Shown here piece after piece: positions 1-10,369 of a DNA stretch of 64,000 bases; positions within the stretch are counted from its first letter, which is position 1, and every line of letters begins with the position of its first letter. The stretch is from Limnephilus marmoratus (Eukaryota; Arthropoda; Insecta; Trichoptera; Limnephilidae): the NCBI GenBank assembly GCA_917880885.1, contig OU862913.1, positions 27,165,286-27,229,285 on the forward strand, read 5' to 3'. The translations under genes and the position numbers were made by a program. The notes beneath the pieces were generated by a model. That model saw nothing but the letters and a program-made list of their open reading frames with translations, had not been told where the DNA came from and searched no databases.

Positions 1-460
1 ACTATTTATTATGTACATTTAACTAAAATTAAATTACATGGGTAATTGGTTGGTGCAATTATTTGTTTTGTAAAAATACGTAGGTAACTAGGAACACAGA
101 TATATTATGTGTGTTAGTAGGTAGGTACTAGGTATGAGAGAACTTTTATCTTATTTTCTGTCCAAATGAATAGCTAAAGTTTTTGTTTTACGCATCAGAA
201 AAAAGTGTAGATTGCTTCATTTACATTCGGATATACATACTAAATTTTACAAATTTTTCATTACTTTTTTTTTTTACAGATGTGTGGGTACCTACTCAGA
301 ATCTGAGTAGGCTACTGCACATAACGACTCAGAATCTTCTGATGATATTGCGTATGTTTTTTTTTTGTAAAATATGTGATGAAATTACTAGAAGTTGAAT
401 GGGATCATTTTTTTCAAAAATATGAAATTTACATAGCGCTTTTTTTGTATTTTGCATTTT
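1..460. other. AT-rich sequence, no gene seen
   Basis: T-rich intergenic DNA. The small open frames show no domain, repeat or codon pattern that I would defend. Confidence 0.6.
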
Positions 461-474
461 AATGATAATCATTC

Positions 475-575
475 AACGTGGAATTGGAATCGCCACCCCG
501 GGAACCATTAATTGGTTTCTATATACAATATTGAGCTCTGGCATCATGAAATTATGCATTGCTAAACTTTTTTTT
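475..575 (+). repeat. Single unit of the GAGCTCTGGCATCATGAAAT repeat
   Basis: Contains the GGAACCATTAATTGG stretch followed by GAGCTCTGGCATCATGAAAT and ATGCATTGCTAAAC. The same block begins the tandem array at 10370-11215 and recurs near 24636 and 27005. Confidence 0.6.
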
Positions 576-845
576 TACATTAGCTCCACACAGGAGGCAC
601 CGAGGAAAACAATTTCCCTAAGGGCCTATGTCATCTTTGAGGATGCTGTGTGGAGGGTTTTTTAAGGGAAAGGAAGGAGAAGAAGATGTGGGAAGGAAAA
701 TGGTATGAGGGGTGGGTAGGAATCTGGTAGTCAGTGTGGCCAGGAGTGACGGACGTTTGAATCTATTCCTCACACTGCGGTTCAAGGCGAAGGGTTGAGA
801 GAATCTGGCTGGAGAGATAAACAGCCTTCCAATAATTATGGTACC
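575..845 (+). repeat. Family B interspersed repeat, 3'-truncated
   Basis: Starts TTACATTAGCTCCACACAGG, passes through the TTTCCCTAAGGGCCTATG and GGGTGGGTAGGAATCTGG landmarks and stops after the GAGAATCTGGCTGG block. A sister copy lies immediately downstream (915-1170), and 30490-30740 is truncated at nearly the same place. Confidence 0.75.
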
Positions 846-914
846 ATAAATAATTACAGAACTCGAATAGAATTTGAACAGAACTTTCACAAAACGTTAA
901 GCTTAACTTGAAAA

Positions 915-1170
915 AATGGAAGTTTTTTTTAACAACCACGCAGGAGGAACCGAGGAAAACAATTTCCCTAAGGGCCTATGTCATCTTTGAGGATGCTGTG
1001 CGGTGGGTTTTTTTAAGGGAAAGGAAGGAGAAGAAAATATGGGAAGGAAAAGGGTATGAGGGGTGGGTAGGAATCTGGGGGGTCAGTGTGGCCAGGAGTA
1101 ACGGACGTATGAATCTATTCCTCACACTGCGGTGCAAAGCGAAGGGTTGTGAGAATCTGGCTGGGAGAAT
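915..1170 (+). repeat. Family B interspersed repeat, truncated
   Basis: Second copy in the same orientation as 575-845. Its start is altered (ACAACCACGCAGGAGG) and it ends at GAGAATCTGGCTGGGA, where it runs straight into the Helitron-associated minisatellite. Confidence 0.7.
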
Positions 1171-1480
1171 CTTATATACAACGGGTACCTGGCATGCGTT
1201 GCAAGGTCACTGTAACCTCGGGGTCAACTTAACTGTAATGGTTCCATCCCAATTCCAGGGAAATAACATTTTAAAGCAAGTGCCTGCAATATATAACATG
1301 ATATACAACGGTTACTCGGCATGCGTTGCAAGGTCACTGTAACCTCGGGGTCAACTTAACTGTAATGGTTCCATTCAAATTCCTGGGAAATTACATTTTA
1401 ATGCAAGCGCTGCACTACATAACATTATATACAACGGGTACCCGGCATGCGTTGAAAGGTCACTGTAACCTCAGGTTTCT
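1171..1480 (+). repeat. Helitron-associated minisatellite (~125-130 base unit)
   Basis: About two and a half units, each with the landmarks ATATACAACGGGTAC, CGGCATGCGTTGCAAGGTCA and CTGTAACCTCGGGGTCAAC. The same unit forms larger arrays at 24720-25655, 27930-28530 and 30815-31235, each followed by the same 3' end. Confidence 0.8.
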
Positions 1481-1588
1481 TCATATATTTAATTTAACAC
1501 ACACCCGCTCCTCGCTTCATCCACGTTCACACGTCAAATCGCATAGTGTTTTAACCCGTTAGTTGCCGCTGCAACGGGCAAAACCTAG
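1481..1588 (+). mobile_element. Helitron-like 3' terminus
   Basis: GGTTTCTTCATATATTTAAT lead-in, TCCACGTTCACACGTCAAAT, then a hairpin (CCCGTT...AACGGG) followed by CAAAACCTAG|T. A short hairpin about 6-10 bases before a terminal CTRR and a following T is the textbook Helitron 3' end. Identical ends occur at 12495, 23402, 25770, 28640 and 31356. Confidence 0.65.
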
Positions 1589-3240
1589 TATATATAGTAT
1601 TGTTTAGTTTTGGGGCAGGTCAGGAAAACTCACTCTTTTTTGTATGAAAAAATTAAGCCAAACCCGTCACGCCAAAACGACCTTTCGGCTCCTCGAGATT
1701 CGTACACTTTGAGAGGTCAGTTTCGGTCAACGGGCAGCGTAACTAAAATCGTATGAGAATTTTCAGCCATCGATCCTCAAGCCAAAGTGGACTTTGGCGT
1801 TCAGCATTTCGGAAGGCTTCACGGTTCAATCTCCTTCGAAGTCTTCGGCACGAGCTTTTGTTTTTTTTTCTGGATCGGGAAACATTTTTAATTTTAATTT
1901 ATACGTTTGCCAAAACTTTACGGGAGACATCTAGCGGTGCGGAATACGAGTGTGGATTGTTCACATTAGAAAAAATCAAATGTCTATCGCATACGGTTGT
2001 AGTTCTATTTTTATCCGTTCGAATGGCGGGGTCGTCTGATTTTACACAAAAATTTCCAATTCACGAAAAAACGGCACTCAACATGACTCAATACAGCGAC
2101 TTTCTTAATATAATGTTGCCAGGTGCTTGATTTTGGAATGGCTGATTTTGGAATGTAGTCTCTTTGATTTTAATACGTGTTCACAATGTCTCTTACTAAA
2201 ATTATTAATTTTGTCAATAAATAATATGGAGACGTTTAAATATAAAATACATTTCATATAAATTTAATTGGATACCTAAATTAACTGCTCTAAACATACC
2301 AACACTCACTAGAAAAAATAAATTATTGAAGTTGTGGTAGAATTTCTTTTACCTCATGTGAAATTGTTTGTTCTTTTTTTTCAACTCATTTATACTATCA
2401 TATTATTATTTGGAAATATATTTTAAATGGAATTGTGCATATGAAGTTTGAAAACAGCAAAAAAAATGTTTAAAAAAAATATTTTTAGGGTGTTTTTGTT
2501 GTTATTTTTTCAAAAACATGTTTTTTTCATTCTATTCGCAGGTATATTGTAAAATGTTATGAATAATAAAGCATCAAAGTTAATATATTTATGTTTCGTT
2601 GCTTTCTTATACTCTCAATTAAAAGTTTACGAAAAACTTCTTACTAAACATAAGATTATTTTACCTCTGAAATAGGTTTTTTTTAGAAACGGCAACACTA
2701 AACTCCGTATTCAAGGTGGCAACTTATTTACTGACACATAAATATTAAATATGGCGTCGCGGCTTCGCTTTGAATTGGTATATTTATTCTTTGATTGATA
2801 CGGGTAGAAACTGATTATGAATTAAATTACTGACTGCAAATATGTAAGATATAAATGAAATAATACTCTATTGATAATTTTATGTCACTTAAAGACAGAT
2901 TAGCTCGAAAATAAGCTAACACGTCAGACGTATGATATAACCTAAATCGTAATTTCTTACGGGAAAGATTTTGAAAATGATAAATCGTAATTTATTTACT
3001 TACAGGAAAGATTTTGAAAATGCCCCCAATATTGGATATATATTTATTCCATAAATTGAAGATGTTGGTATGATATTTATACTGAAATACCGAGTGACAC
3101 GAAAACTAACTAGCTAACGAGGCAAGCTTGCAAAAATAAGACTCTTGATCAAAGGAATTCATTTTAAAAAGGTATTTATTTATTATTTTCATAAAAAAAT
3201 AGATTTTATGTATTTCCTATTGTTTTAACCTTCAAAAGTG
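1589..3240. other. Helitron-like body or unique AT-rich DNA, no gene seen
   Basis: The first ~150 bases resemble the sequence after the other CTAG ends (23403, 25771). A 125-codon open frame (1753-2130, repeated at 12659-13036) has no recognisable domain and lies in this repeat context, so I do not call it a gene. The rest is AT-rich with no coding signal. Equivalent: 12496-14146. Confidence 0.5.
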
Positions 3241-3790
3241 CCGCGGCCACCGGGTGACAAACGGCAATCCAGAAGATAAAATCACCGTATTATTCCTTTG
3301 GCTGCAAGAAAACTTACGAATCTCTTATAAAATATGTCAGCAGAAGCTGCCGAAAATGAGACATTAGCTACAAAGAACGCAATGCTAAAATTCAAATTCT
3401 ATGAAATATAAAACTAATCTTAAAAAATATTATTGATTACAGCACGTTAGTTCACGCATTCGTGGTAGCCTGGGTGTCACGGACAGAAACAGTAAGCTGG
3501 AGGAACGACAGGGCACATAAGACGGAGACCATCAGACCACACAGTGAAGCAGGTAATGCCTATGGAGCTTCATCGACAGTCGTCCAGAGAAAGACCAAAA
3601 AACTCCTAGATGACTCAATGCTCCAAAATACTGAAAAGAAACGGCCTGGATGAAGGCGATACTCGGAACTGAAGAAACTACAATCTAAGAACGTGAAGAG
3701 CTGACTCCAACAGCCTACCTAGGCATGAGTTGGGACAGCACCAGGAAGAAGAAGAAAGAAAGATTGATTACAGCAATCAACTACTTTGTC
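3240..3790. other. Unrecognised moderately GC-rich segment
   Basis: Less AT-rich than its flanks, with two short open frames (3462-3653, 3725-3970) that match no family I know and lack splice or start context. It is present in both duplication copies (also 14146-14696). Possibly an old transposon fragment. Confidence 0.35.
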
Positions 3791-3885
3791 CACCTTTTTT
3801 TTTTTTACAGTGAATACCGCACAAGAGGTCACCAAACACGGCTAAAGCCATTTTCAAGCGACGTTTCAATTCTGAATGGTGGTCT

Positions 3886-4771
3886 GGGTGAAATGCAGAT
3901 CCCGCCAAATGTGGAGGATTTTAATAAAAATGCACTTTCTAGATGGGAAAAGTGTGGAAAAGTTGAATAAAAAAGAAATTAAGGCGCGCTCGGCAAAATT
4001 GAGGGAGATACAGCCGTTTAAAGAATGTATGAAATGACACTTCATGAACCGATACTGTCAGCCATTTCGTTACTATAATGTTGGTATCTCAGACTTGCTA
4101 TAAACGAAGGTTGATATGATTGTAGTCAACTTCGTGTGATATATAATACGTAATTATGAAATACAGAATTAATAATGGTCATAAACCATGTTAAACAAAC
4201 CTGGCGTAGCCGCTAAACTACTTGAAAACTGGGATGTTTTTCTTGCGTTGACGCGAGTAGGCGTTATAAAGGGGCACAGACCATGTTACATAAACCATGT
4301 TACACAAACCTAGCATGTAGCCGCTAAACTATTTGAAAACTGGGATGTTTATCTTGCGTTGACGCGAGTAGGCGTTATAAAGGGGCACAAACCATGTTAC
4401 ACAAACCATGTTTAGCGTAGTTAGTTAGATTACTTTAATTTGGAAGGTGATAAACAGTTTAAAAAATCGTTGAAAAAAAGTCCGCTAGACAAATTTCATA
4501 ATTACGCGCCTCATCTATCACATGAAGTCGGCTACAATCGTATCTAGGCTCTTGGTTGATTACGAGTGCTACCAACTTTAAGGTAATAATTGAGTTTACA
4601 AAATGGCTGACAGTATCGGTCATTTCATACATTCTTTAAACGGCTGTATCTCCCTCAATTTTGCCGAGCGCGCCTTAATTTCTTTTTCATTCAACTTTTC
4701 GACACTTTTCTCATCTAGAAAGTGCATTTTTATTAAAATCCTCCACATTTGGCGGGATCTGCATTCCTCCC
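3886..4771. mobile_element. 886-base TIR DNA transposon with 8-base target duplication
   Basis: Flanked by GGTGGTCT at 3878-3885 and 4772-4779. The ends are inverted repeats of over 150 bases: left begins GGGTGAAATGCAGATCCCGC, right (complement) GGGAGGAATGCAGATCCCGC. An 8-base TSD is used by hAT, P and Merlin superfamilies; the GGG start is closest to Merlin but this is not decisive. No transposase frame is present, so it is non-autonomous. It sits inside a SINE, so it is younger than the SINE. Confidence 0.88.
4186..4412 (+). repeat. Tandem repeat (~110-base unit) inside the TIR element
   Basis: Two units share GTAGCCGCTAAACTA, GAAAACTGGGATGTTT and TTGCGTTGACGCGAGTAGGC, and are bounded by repeated ACCATGTTACACAAACC motifs. 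Also present at 15092-15318. Confidence 0.75.
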
Positions 4772-4969
4772 GGTGGTCTTACACCAGGGCGATACTGATA
4801 GTATCTTCCACTCTGGAACATGCCGCATATATACTATATATTATTTTAAATGAATTAATTGTGAAATAACACAAATTAATCAAATAAAATTTATTTGCGT
4901 ATGCCCGGTTCGAACCCGCGACCTCCGGATTGTGAGTCAAGAGTCTTACCCACTGGACTACGGAGGTTG

Positions 4970-5980
4970 TTGTCTGGTAAAGGATGTCAAAATTATTTTT
5001 GCACAAGGCGCTGTTTAAGTTATCAGGATCAACTGTGATAACAAATCATGATTTTAAATAAGTTGAAACGTAATATAATGCAATTTTTTCTGTTATTATT
5101 TTATAATCAAACATTGCCTGTAATTTATAAGGTATTTTGCAAGACTCCAGTTACCAATATCTACAGCCTGTATGTAGGACGAATATCTACATAATTATAA
5201 CGCATGAGATATTAAGTGTCCCTTTAACGCACACGATTGCATTTTGCAATAAGATATTACTTAGTATCTCCTTCAAAACCTATGTAAGAACTAATTAGTT
5301 CAATTTTTCCGGAATGAAACAAATGATTCCGACACTGTTCATATTATTTTGCGGTGTCGCCTTTTTTCCATACATTTGGCAACATTTACTACTTCATAAT
5401 GACACTATCCAACTGTGCGGATTGGAACCTACCTCAGTTCAACAAGTAGAGCATTTGCGGGGGAGGCCGCGCTTATGAATTAGTATATTTTGATTGATAA
5501 TTATTTTTATCTTTACATTTTTAAATGATTTTGTCAGATTTGGTGTTTTTCTCTCAGTAAATTAATGCACGCAGTTTGATTATGCTATTCTGTGCACTAT
5601 GTCTATGCGCATAAAAGTCGTTTTCTGCGCATTGGATGCTCTCATCGAATGCGTATTCGGCTTCAGACAAAACTAAGCAGGCAAAACTTAATGCGCATGC
5701 ACAAATATCGTACTCTTTCTAATACTGTGAATACGGAATGAAGCAGAGAATCCACTGATGCGTTTACGCGAGCATTGAGAATGGTGTTATATGTGTTTCG
5801 GCCCGGTCCGCAAGTGGCATTTTGTTTTTGGCCTTTGAAGTTGGGACGGTGTCGTTAATTACACTATCTATTGCTGTTTACCGCTAGAAAAAAAGAAAGC
5901 CAAAGGTTTTTAATTCAGAATAAATAAATAACAATTATTATTGTATTTATTATACACCTAAAAAGGAAGGAAAGCGCAAC
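4970..5980. other. No gene or recognised repeat
   Basis: AT-rich, non-repetitive sequence between a SINE and a family-B element. I see no open frame or splice pattern worth calling. Equivalent: 15876-16886. Confidence 0.5.
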
Positions 5981-5984
5981 ATCC

Positions 5985-6440
5985 ACAGTATGTATGGAGG
6001 GACCCCGGGAACCACTTATTGGATAACCCGCAACCCTGCCATAGGTTACCCTAAGTGGTTCGCTATATTTGGTGACTTTGCAGGGGTGTCCGGATCATGG
6101 GTTGAGGTTTGTCTAGGTCTTGGCGGCGGATGTGTCTGTCCACCTACTGCGTGGCGAGCCAGATTGAGAGAGACTGGTTGAGGGATATCTTTAGACGTCT
6201 CCAGCTGGACTCGATTCGTTACCTTGCACCGTAGTGGGAGGAATGCATTTATATGTTCATCACTCCTAGACATACTTACCCCCAGATTCCTACCCACCCC
6301 TCATACTTTTTTCTTCCCCAGAACTTCCTCTCCTTCCTTTCCCTAAAAAATCCTCCACAAAGCTTCCTCAAAGATGACATAGGCCCCATGGGAAATTATT
6401 TTTCTCAGGGTCTACTGTGGAGTTAATGTATAAAAAAAAT
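5985..6440 (-). repeat. Family B repeat, nearly full length
   Basis: Runs from GGGACCCCGGGAACCACTTA through TGACTTTGCAGGGGTGTCC, GGTTGAGGTTTGTCTAGGTC and CAGATTCCTACCCACCCCTC to the TGTGGAGTTAATG end. It is one of the most complete copies and shows the middle section (ATCACTCCTAGACATACTTA) that truncated copies lack. Confidence 0.85.
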
Positions 6441-6474
6441 CATTTTTGTTATTGGTTTTTGGGATTTTATGCCG

Positions 6475-6622
6475 TGTTGCGCTACCTCCTCCTTTAGCCA
6501 ACGTTTCGGACAGCGTTACAGTGTCCATCATCAAAGCAGATGCGTGACATCACACATTTGCCCTGATGATGGACACTGTAACGCTGTCTGAAACGTTGGC
6601 TAAAGGAGGAGGTAGCGCAACA
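6475..6622. mobile_element. 148-base inverted repeat with hammerhead-like core (Penelope-type terminal fragment?)
   Basis: Two ~59-base arms (6475-6533, 6564-6622) are near-perfect inverted copies separated by a 30-base loop. The right arm contains CTGATGA (6563-6569), a stem (GGACA...TGTCT), GAAAC and GUU: the hammerhead core with a 2-bp stem III. The left arm has TTGATGA instead. Degraded relatives of the arm lie near 45735, 50680 and 51550. Inverted terminal sequences with minimal hammerheads are known from Penelope-like elements; I see no RT here. Confidence 0.55.
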
Positions 6623-6839
6623 TGACATAAACACCTCAGAAACAAATAACAAAAATACTTTTGGCCGTGAAAATCTAAAATCATATTCACAGTGCCTTTG
6701 AGGTTATTTTTTACAAAACCGGTATTTGTCAAAAATATTAATCATTTATGTCACAACGGACAACTTACTCAGAATGAAATCAACTCAACATCTCCTTTGA
6801 AAAGTCATTACTAAAATCTTATTATTGTATTTGATATTA

Positions 6840-6994
6840 GGGAACGTACCCATACTATGTGACCAATTTTTTGCAATTTTTAACCCCCCCCCCCCCCCCG
6901 GTGACCAAAATCGTAAGCAAACCGCCGCTCATTTGTACAAAGCGTGACATTTTGAACACCCCCCAAAGAGGTCACGTAGTATGGGTACGTTCCC
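6840..6994. mobile_element. 155-base MITE, PIF/Harbinger type
   Basis: Terminal inverted repeats GGGAACGTACCCATACTATG and the complement of its partner, differing at few positions, flanked by TTA at 6837-6839 and 6995-6997. A TTA/TWA target duplication with GGG-starting TIRs is the PIF/Harbinger signature. The centre holds a long poly-C run. Confidence 0.8.
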
Positions 6995-7087
6995 TTAGGT
7001 AGACTTTTCATGCTCATATCATGATGGCATGCAGTATTTCATTGAAAAGGTTGGGTTTTATCCTTTTGCACTGTTTCACAATTTTAG

Positions 7088-7264
7088 AGACACTGGGTTC
7101 TCACAGTACTATACAATGCTTTGATTAGGAAAAAACTTGAGTTGGCCAGTGGTTTAGAGCATACACCAAGTGAAGTATTCCCTCATGTTAGAGAAGATTC
7201 AGAAGAAATTTCTGAGGTTTCTCTGCCCGAAGGAATATGGCTACTTCCCATAACTTTACCTTAA
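7088..7264 (+). CDS. Possible terminal exon of unknown gene or gene fragment
   Basis: A pyrimidine-rich stretch ending CACAATTTTAG precedes 58 open codons (VLTVLYNALIRKKLELASG, then EHTPSEVFPHVREDSEEISE...) and a TAA. The composition (acidic, varied residues) looks more like real protein than the low-complexity frames around it, but I do not recognise the family and there is no visible upstream exon. It recurs unchanged in the second copy. It may be a retrocopied or captured exon fragment, or chance. Confidence 0.3.
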   Translation, partial: RHWVLTVLYNALIRKKLELASGLEHTPSEVFPHVREDSEEISEVSLPEGIWLLPITLP

Positions 7265-8325
7265 TAGCTTTCTCTTGGATATGCTCAGATGAACCATCTA
7301 AGGGTCAGAAGGGACATGCTCATTGTAACACATTTCTTCAGACTGATTCGTGTATGGTTTGAAAACTCCACCATCATGTTGCATTAGTTTCTATGTTCCC
7401 GATAAATCTCCGTCACCGACAGCATAGACTCTCGGCTTGCAGAACTAACTTGCTAATGGTCATACAAATCCGGAGAGCAGTTTTGTTGTTAAATAAAATC
7501 GCTTTGTTGCTGCAGTCATTTTTTTAAATCTGCTTATCTAATATTAATTTTTTTTTTCTTTAGAGATTTTAAAATTTAATTTTGTAATGTTTTTAAAATA
7601 AATATATTGAATTGAATTAAAATTGATGAAAAAAATAAAATAAATAGGTTATCAGTTATTTTTCAAATTTTTCCCACATATAAGGTTTTCCTGCTTGAAG
7701 TTTGTTTTTTTTCAGTCCCTTGGAAAACTTTTCAAAAAAGGGTTTCACTGTAATACCATATTTTGTGTATTATTTCTAAACAGCATTTTACATTGTGTAA
7801 GTTTATTGGGTGGAATTGTATACACTTTTTTTAACTTTTATATATATGAAATGTCAAATAAATAAAAAATGTCATAATTAACAGAATGTTGTCAGTTTTT
7901 TTACTGGGTTTTTCTGACAATAAAAGATACATTATTAACCCAGCATATTAAGAAATAAAAGCTTTTATGAATTTAAAACGTTTTTTATTCCATCAAACAA
8001 GCAAGAATGTGAATGCAGTACACGTTGTACAATCAAAGTTATTTAAATATAAGATATGTGCTATCGGCAGTTTTTAAGGGGTGGGAATGTGCTCCCTGGT
8101 GTCACTGATATTGTTAACTAATATTACAGCACACCTTTAAAAAAATCAATTAATTTACGTGTTCAAACTATATTGTTAACCAATACTACTACACACCGTA
8201 GAAATATCAACTAAAATTCAAATTAAGACTATTAGAGCATAGTCTGCTGACAGTTGGGTGGCCATCATAGCATATCTCTATATTCCAATATCTTTATGTT
8301 CATTCCACTCTACAGAAAGAAATCA
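7265..8325. other. No gene seen
   Basis: AT-rich. A LINE-like or SINE-like A-rich tail (TAAAATAAATATATTGAATT) ends near 7620, and the rest is featureless. Equivalent: 18172-19232. Confidence 0.45.
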
Positions 8326-8329
8326 TCTT

Positions 8330-8430
8330 TTCTTTTACATTAGCTCCACACAGAAGGTTTTGAGGAAAATTATTTTCCTTAGGGTCTATCATCTTTGGGG
8401 ATGCTGAGTAGAGTGTGTTTTAGAGAAAGA
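8330..8430 (+). repeat. Family B fragment (hairpin end only)
   Basis: TTACATTAGCTCCACACAG followed by a degraded GAGGAAAATTATTTTCCTTAGG hairpin, ending after GGGGATGCTGAGTAGAG. Also at 19237-19337. Confidence 0.65.
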
Positions 8431-8589
8431 AAAGAGAGTAGTTTATTAGTTTGTTTTTTGATTTCACTATGCATATGAAAATATATTTAATTCTTTTGTT
8501 ATTCGGCGATACATTCTCTATGCACATCCCTACGAGGTCACTTATTATGGAGTTAAATATTGTGTAATTTTGTGTTAATTATAAATTGA

Positions 8590-9181
8590 AACACAGTGAC
8601 TTACAAAGACCTAAGAATTGTGTAAGACGCTTGCTTAACATTTTATGCTCCTATTGAAAAGTTTTGTAAATCAGCCACAAAGACGTTGGATTTTGTCACA
8701 CATAATTTAAAGCATTCGACCAATCTTACAGTTATAAGGCTGCTTTATGTTAGCTTGGTGTGTAGCATTCTCAAGAATGGATCTCAGGTATGGGAGTCAG
8801 AGGACATCATCTATGTACTACTGGCCGAGAAAATACAAAAGAAATTTTTACGATATCTATATGAAAGAGTTAAGTTTTTACCCATGGCTGTTTTCAACGG
8901 AAATGCTGGGTATCTGCAACCTTAGTTCCAGAAGAGATGTTGCATTACTGATAGCTTATAAGTTTCTTAATGGTTTTATATCGGTACCAGATAATTTCAC
9001 ACAAGGCTGCCAAAACAAGCTTTCAATTTTTCCCAGGTACAAAACTAACATACCAATGGCGATACCTCTGGGAAGAATCTCTAAGATAATTAACTGCCTC
9101 GCAGGAAATGCGGATATTTTCCACATGTCCTACAACGATTTTAATGTTTTAATTTGTAGCTTAAATTTTAAAACAGATTAG
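8590..9181 (+). pseudogene. LINE (Jockey-like) ORF2 C-terminal fragment, frameshifted
   Basis: In one frame: YVSLVCSILKNGSQVWESED...EKIQKKFLRYL, the post-RT segment (LxRSILEYGSQVW...IQKKFLRYL) of many non-LTR retrotransposons. After a frameshift near 8915 it continues RRDVALLIAYKFLNGFISVP to the end. Only the C-terminal tail is present, as in a 5'-truncated LINE insertion. A diverged relative lies on the minus strand at 54464-54990. Confidence 0.75.
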
Positions 9182-9255
9182 TTTGTAAACAAGTTCTGCT
9201 GTGTAATTAGTAATTATTACTACGCCTGACGACTGTTACTGACAGGAAACAATTT

Positions 9256-9950
9256 GGGAGGCGAATATGGGAACCGCCGCCTCAGGAACCATTTATGGGA
9301 TAACCATCACCCCTGCCATAGGTCGCCTTAAGTGACTTAGCAGATGTGGCCGGGTCCATGGGATAAGGTTTGCATAGATCTTAGTGGCCAATGCGTTTGT
9401 CCACTTACTGCATGATGGGCCGAATCAAGAGAGATTGGTTGAGGATGATCTAACCTTTGTTTATGTGAATACCTCACAAGAGTCTCGGCTACTTCTGTCT
9501 GGAGCCAGTGAAACTGGCATCCCCGATTGGGGTATGTTGTGAGACTGAAGGTAATGGAGAGGGGAAAAAGATAAGAAAGAGGAAGGTGGGGAAGTACCTG
9601 GCTATTCAGATCTGGTTGCCCAACACGGCTAAAGACATTTCAAACAACGCCCCAATTCTAAATGATGATCTTACTGCAGGGCGATATTGAAAGTATCTTC
9701 CACTCTGGAGCGTGCAGCAAATATACTGTATATTATTATTATTAAATGAATTAATTGTAAAATAATGCAAATTAATCAAGTAACATTTATTTGGCCACAC
9801 CGGGATTAGATCCCACGATCTTCGGATTGGGAGTCAAGTTATCCCTTAACCTCTCCAACCGCTCTCTCTCGACCATCGCCTTGCACCGCAGTTTAAGATA
9901 TGGATTTATACATCCATCACTTCTGGACCCCCACATTCCTACCCACCCCT
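9256..9950 (-). repeat. Family B repeat split by a family A SINE
   Basis: The B sequence runs 9256-9456 (GGGAGGCGAATATGGGAACC ... GAGATTGGTTGAGGATGATC) and resumes at 9847-9950 (ACCTCTCCAACC ... CACATTCCTACCCACCCC). A family-A SINE sits between, flanked by TAACCT. The rest of B's hairpin end is missing. Confidence 0.8.
9457..9846 (-). mobile_element. Family A tRNA-derived SINE, full length
   Basis: Complete body from the ATGTGAATACCTCACAAGAG end to the tRNA-like head near 9795-9846 (complement GATCGTGGGATCTAATCCC B box). The A box end is short: the head stops at ATCCC before TAACCT. TAACCT at 9451-9456 and 9847-9852 is the probable target-site duplication. Confidence 0.8.
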
Positions 9951-10365
9951 TCAATCAGAGTAGTTTGCATGCAAAAAGATTTTGTTATTTTTATATTAGT
10001 TAAGTTTATTTTGACGTAATTTGCGAGTTTTATTTATTCAAAACATCAAAACTTATTATATTTATTATTATTTATTTATACTTTTTATTTCAAAACAGAA
10101 ATAATTACGGAACTTGAATAGAATTTGAACAGAACTTTCACAGAACGTTTAAATTAACTTGAAAAATTGGAGATTTTTAAATATTGTTTTGAACAACCCA
10201 GCCTAAATATATATATATATTTTTTTTTTTACGTACGTGCAGGTAACTCTAAACATTAGTAGTAGCATATAATTTTTTTCAAAAATGTTAAATTTATATA
10301 CCTAGCGCTTTTTTTGTATATTGCATTTTTATGATAATCATTCAATATGGTATTGGTACCGCCGC
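9951..10365. other. AT-rich, no gene seen
   Basis: Includes a TATATATA/poly-T stretch near 10208-10230 and a block (AATAATTACGGAACTTGAAT) shared with 850-930 and 24310-24340, so at least part belongs to the Helitron-like repeats. Equivalent: 20858-21272. Confidence 0.45.
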
Positions 10366-10369
10366 CCCG

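Larger units (their letters stand above)
3800..4968 (-). mobile_element. Family A tRNA-derived SINE, interrupted by a TIR element
   Basis: Minus-strand SINE. The tRNA-like head is at about 4893-4968 (A box TAGTCCAGTGGGTAAG, B box GGTCGCGGGTTCGAACC), followed by the family-A body (AAATAAATTTTATTTGATTA, CGCCCTGGTGTAAGACC) and the ATTCAC...poly-A end near 3805. An 886-base element (3886-4771) splits the body and duplicates eight bases. The internal AGATCTGG...TTCCTC section of the family is missing. Confidence 0.85.

Noticed and set aside
1753..2130. 125-codon open frame (repeated at 12659-13036)
   Set aside because: No recognisable domain; it lies in Helitron-like, duplicated non-coding sequence. 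Its identity in both copies only reflects the recent duplication.
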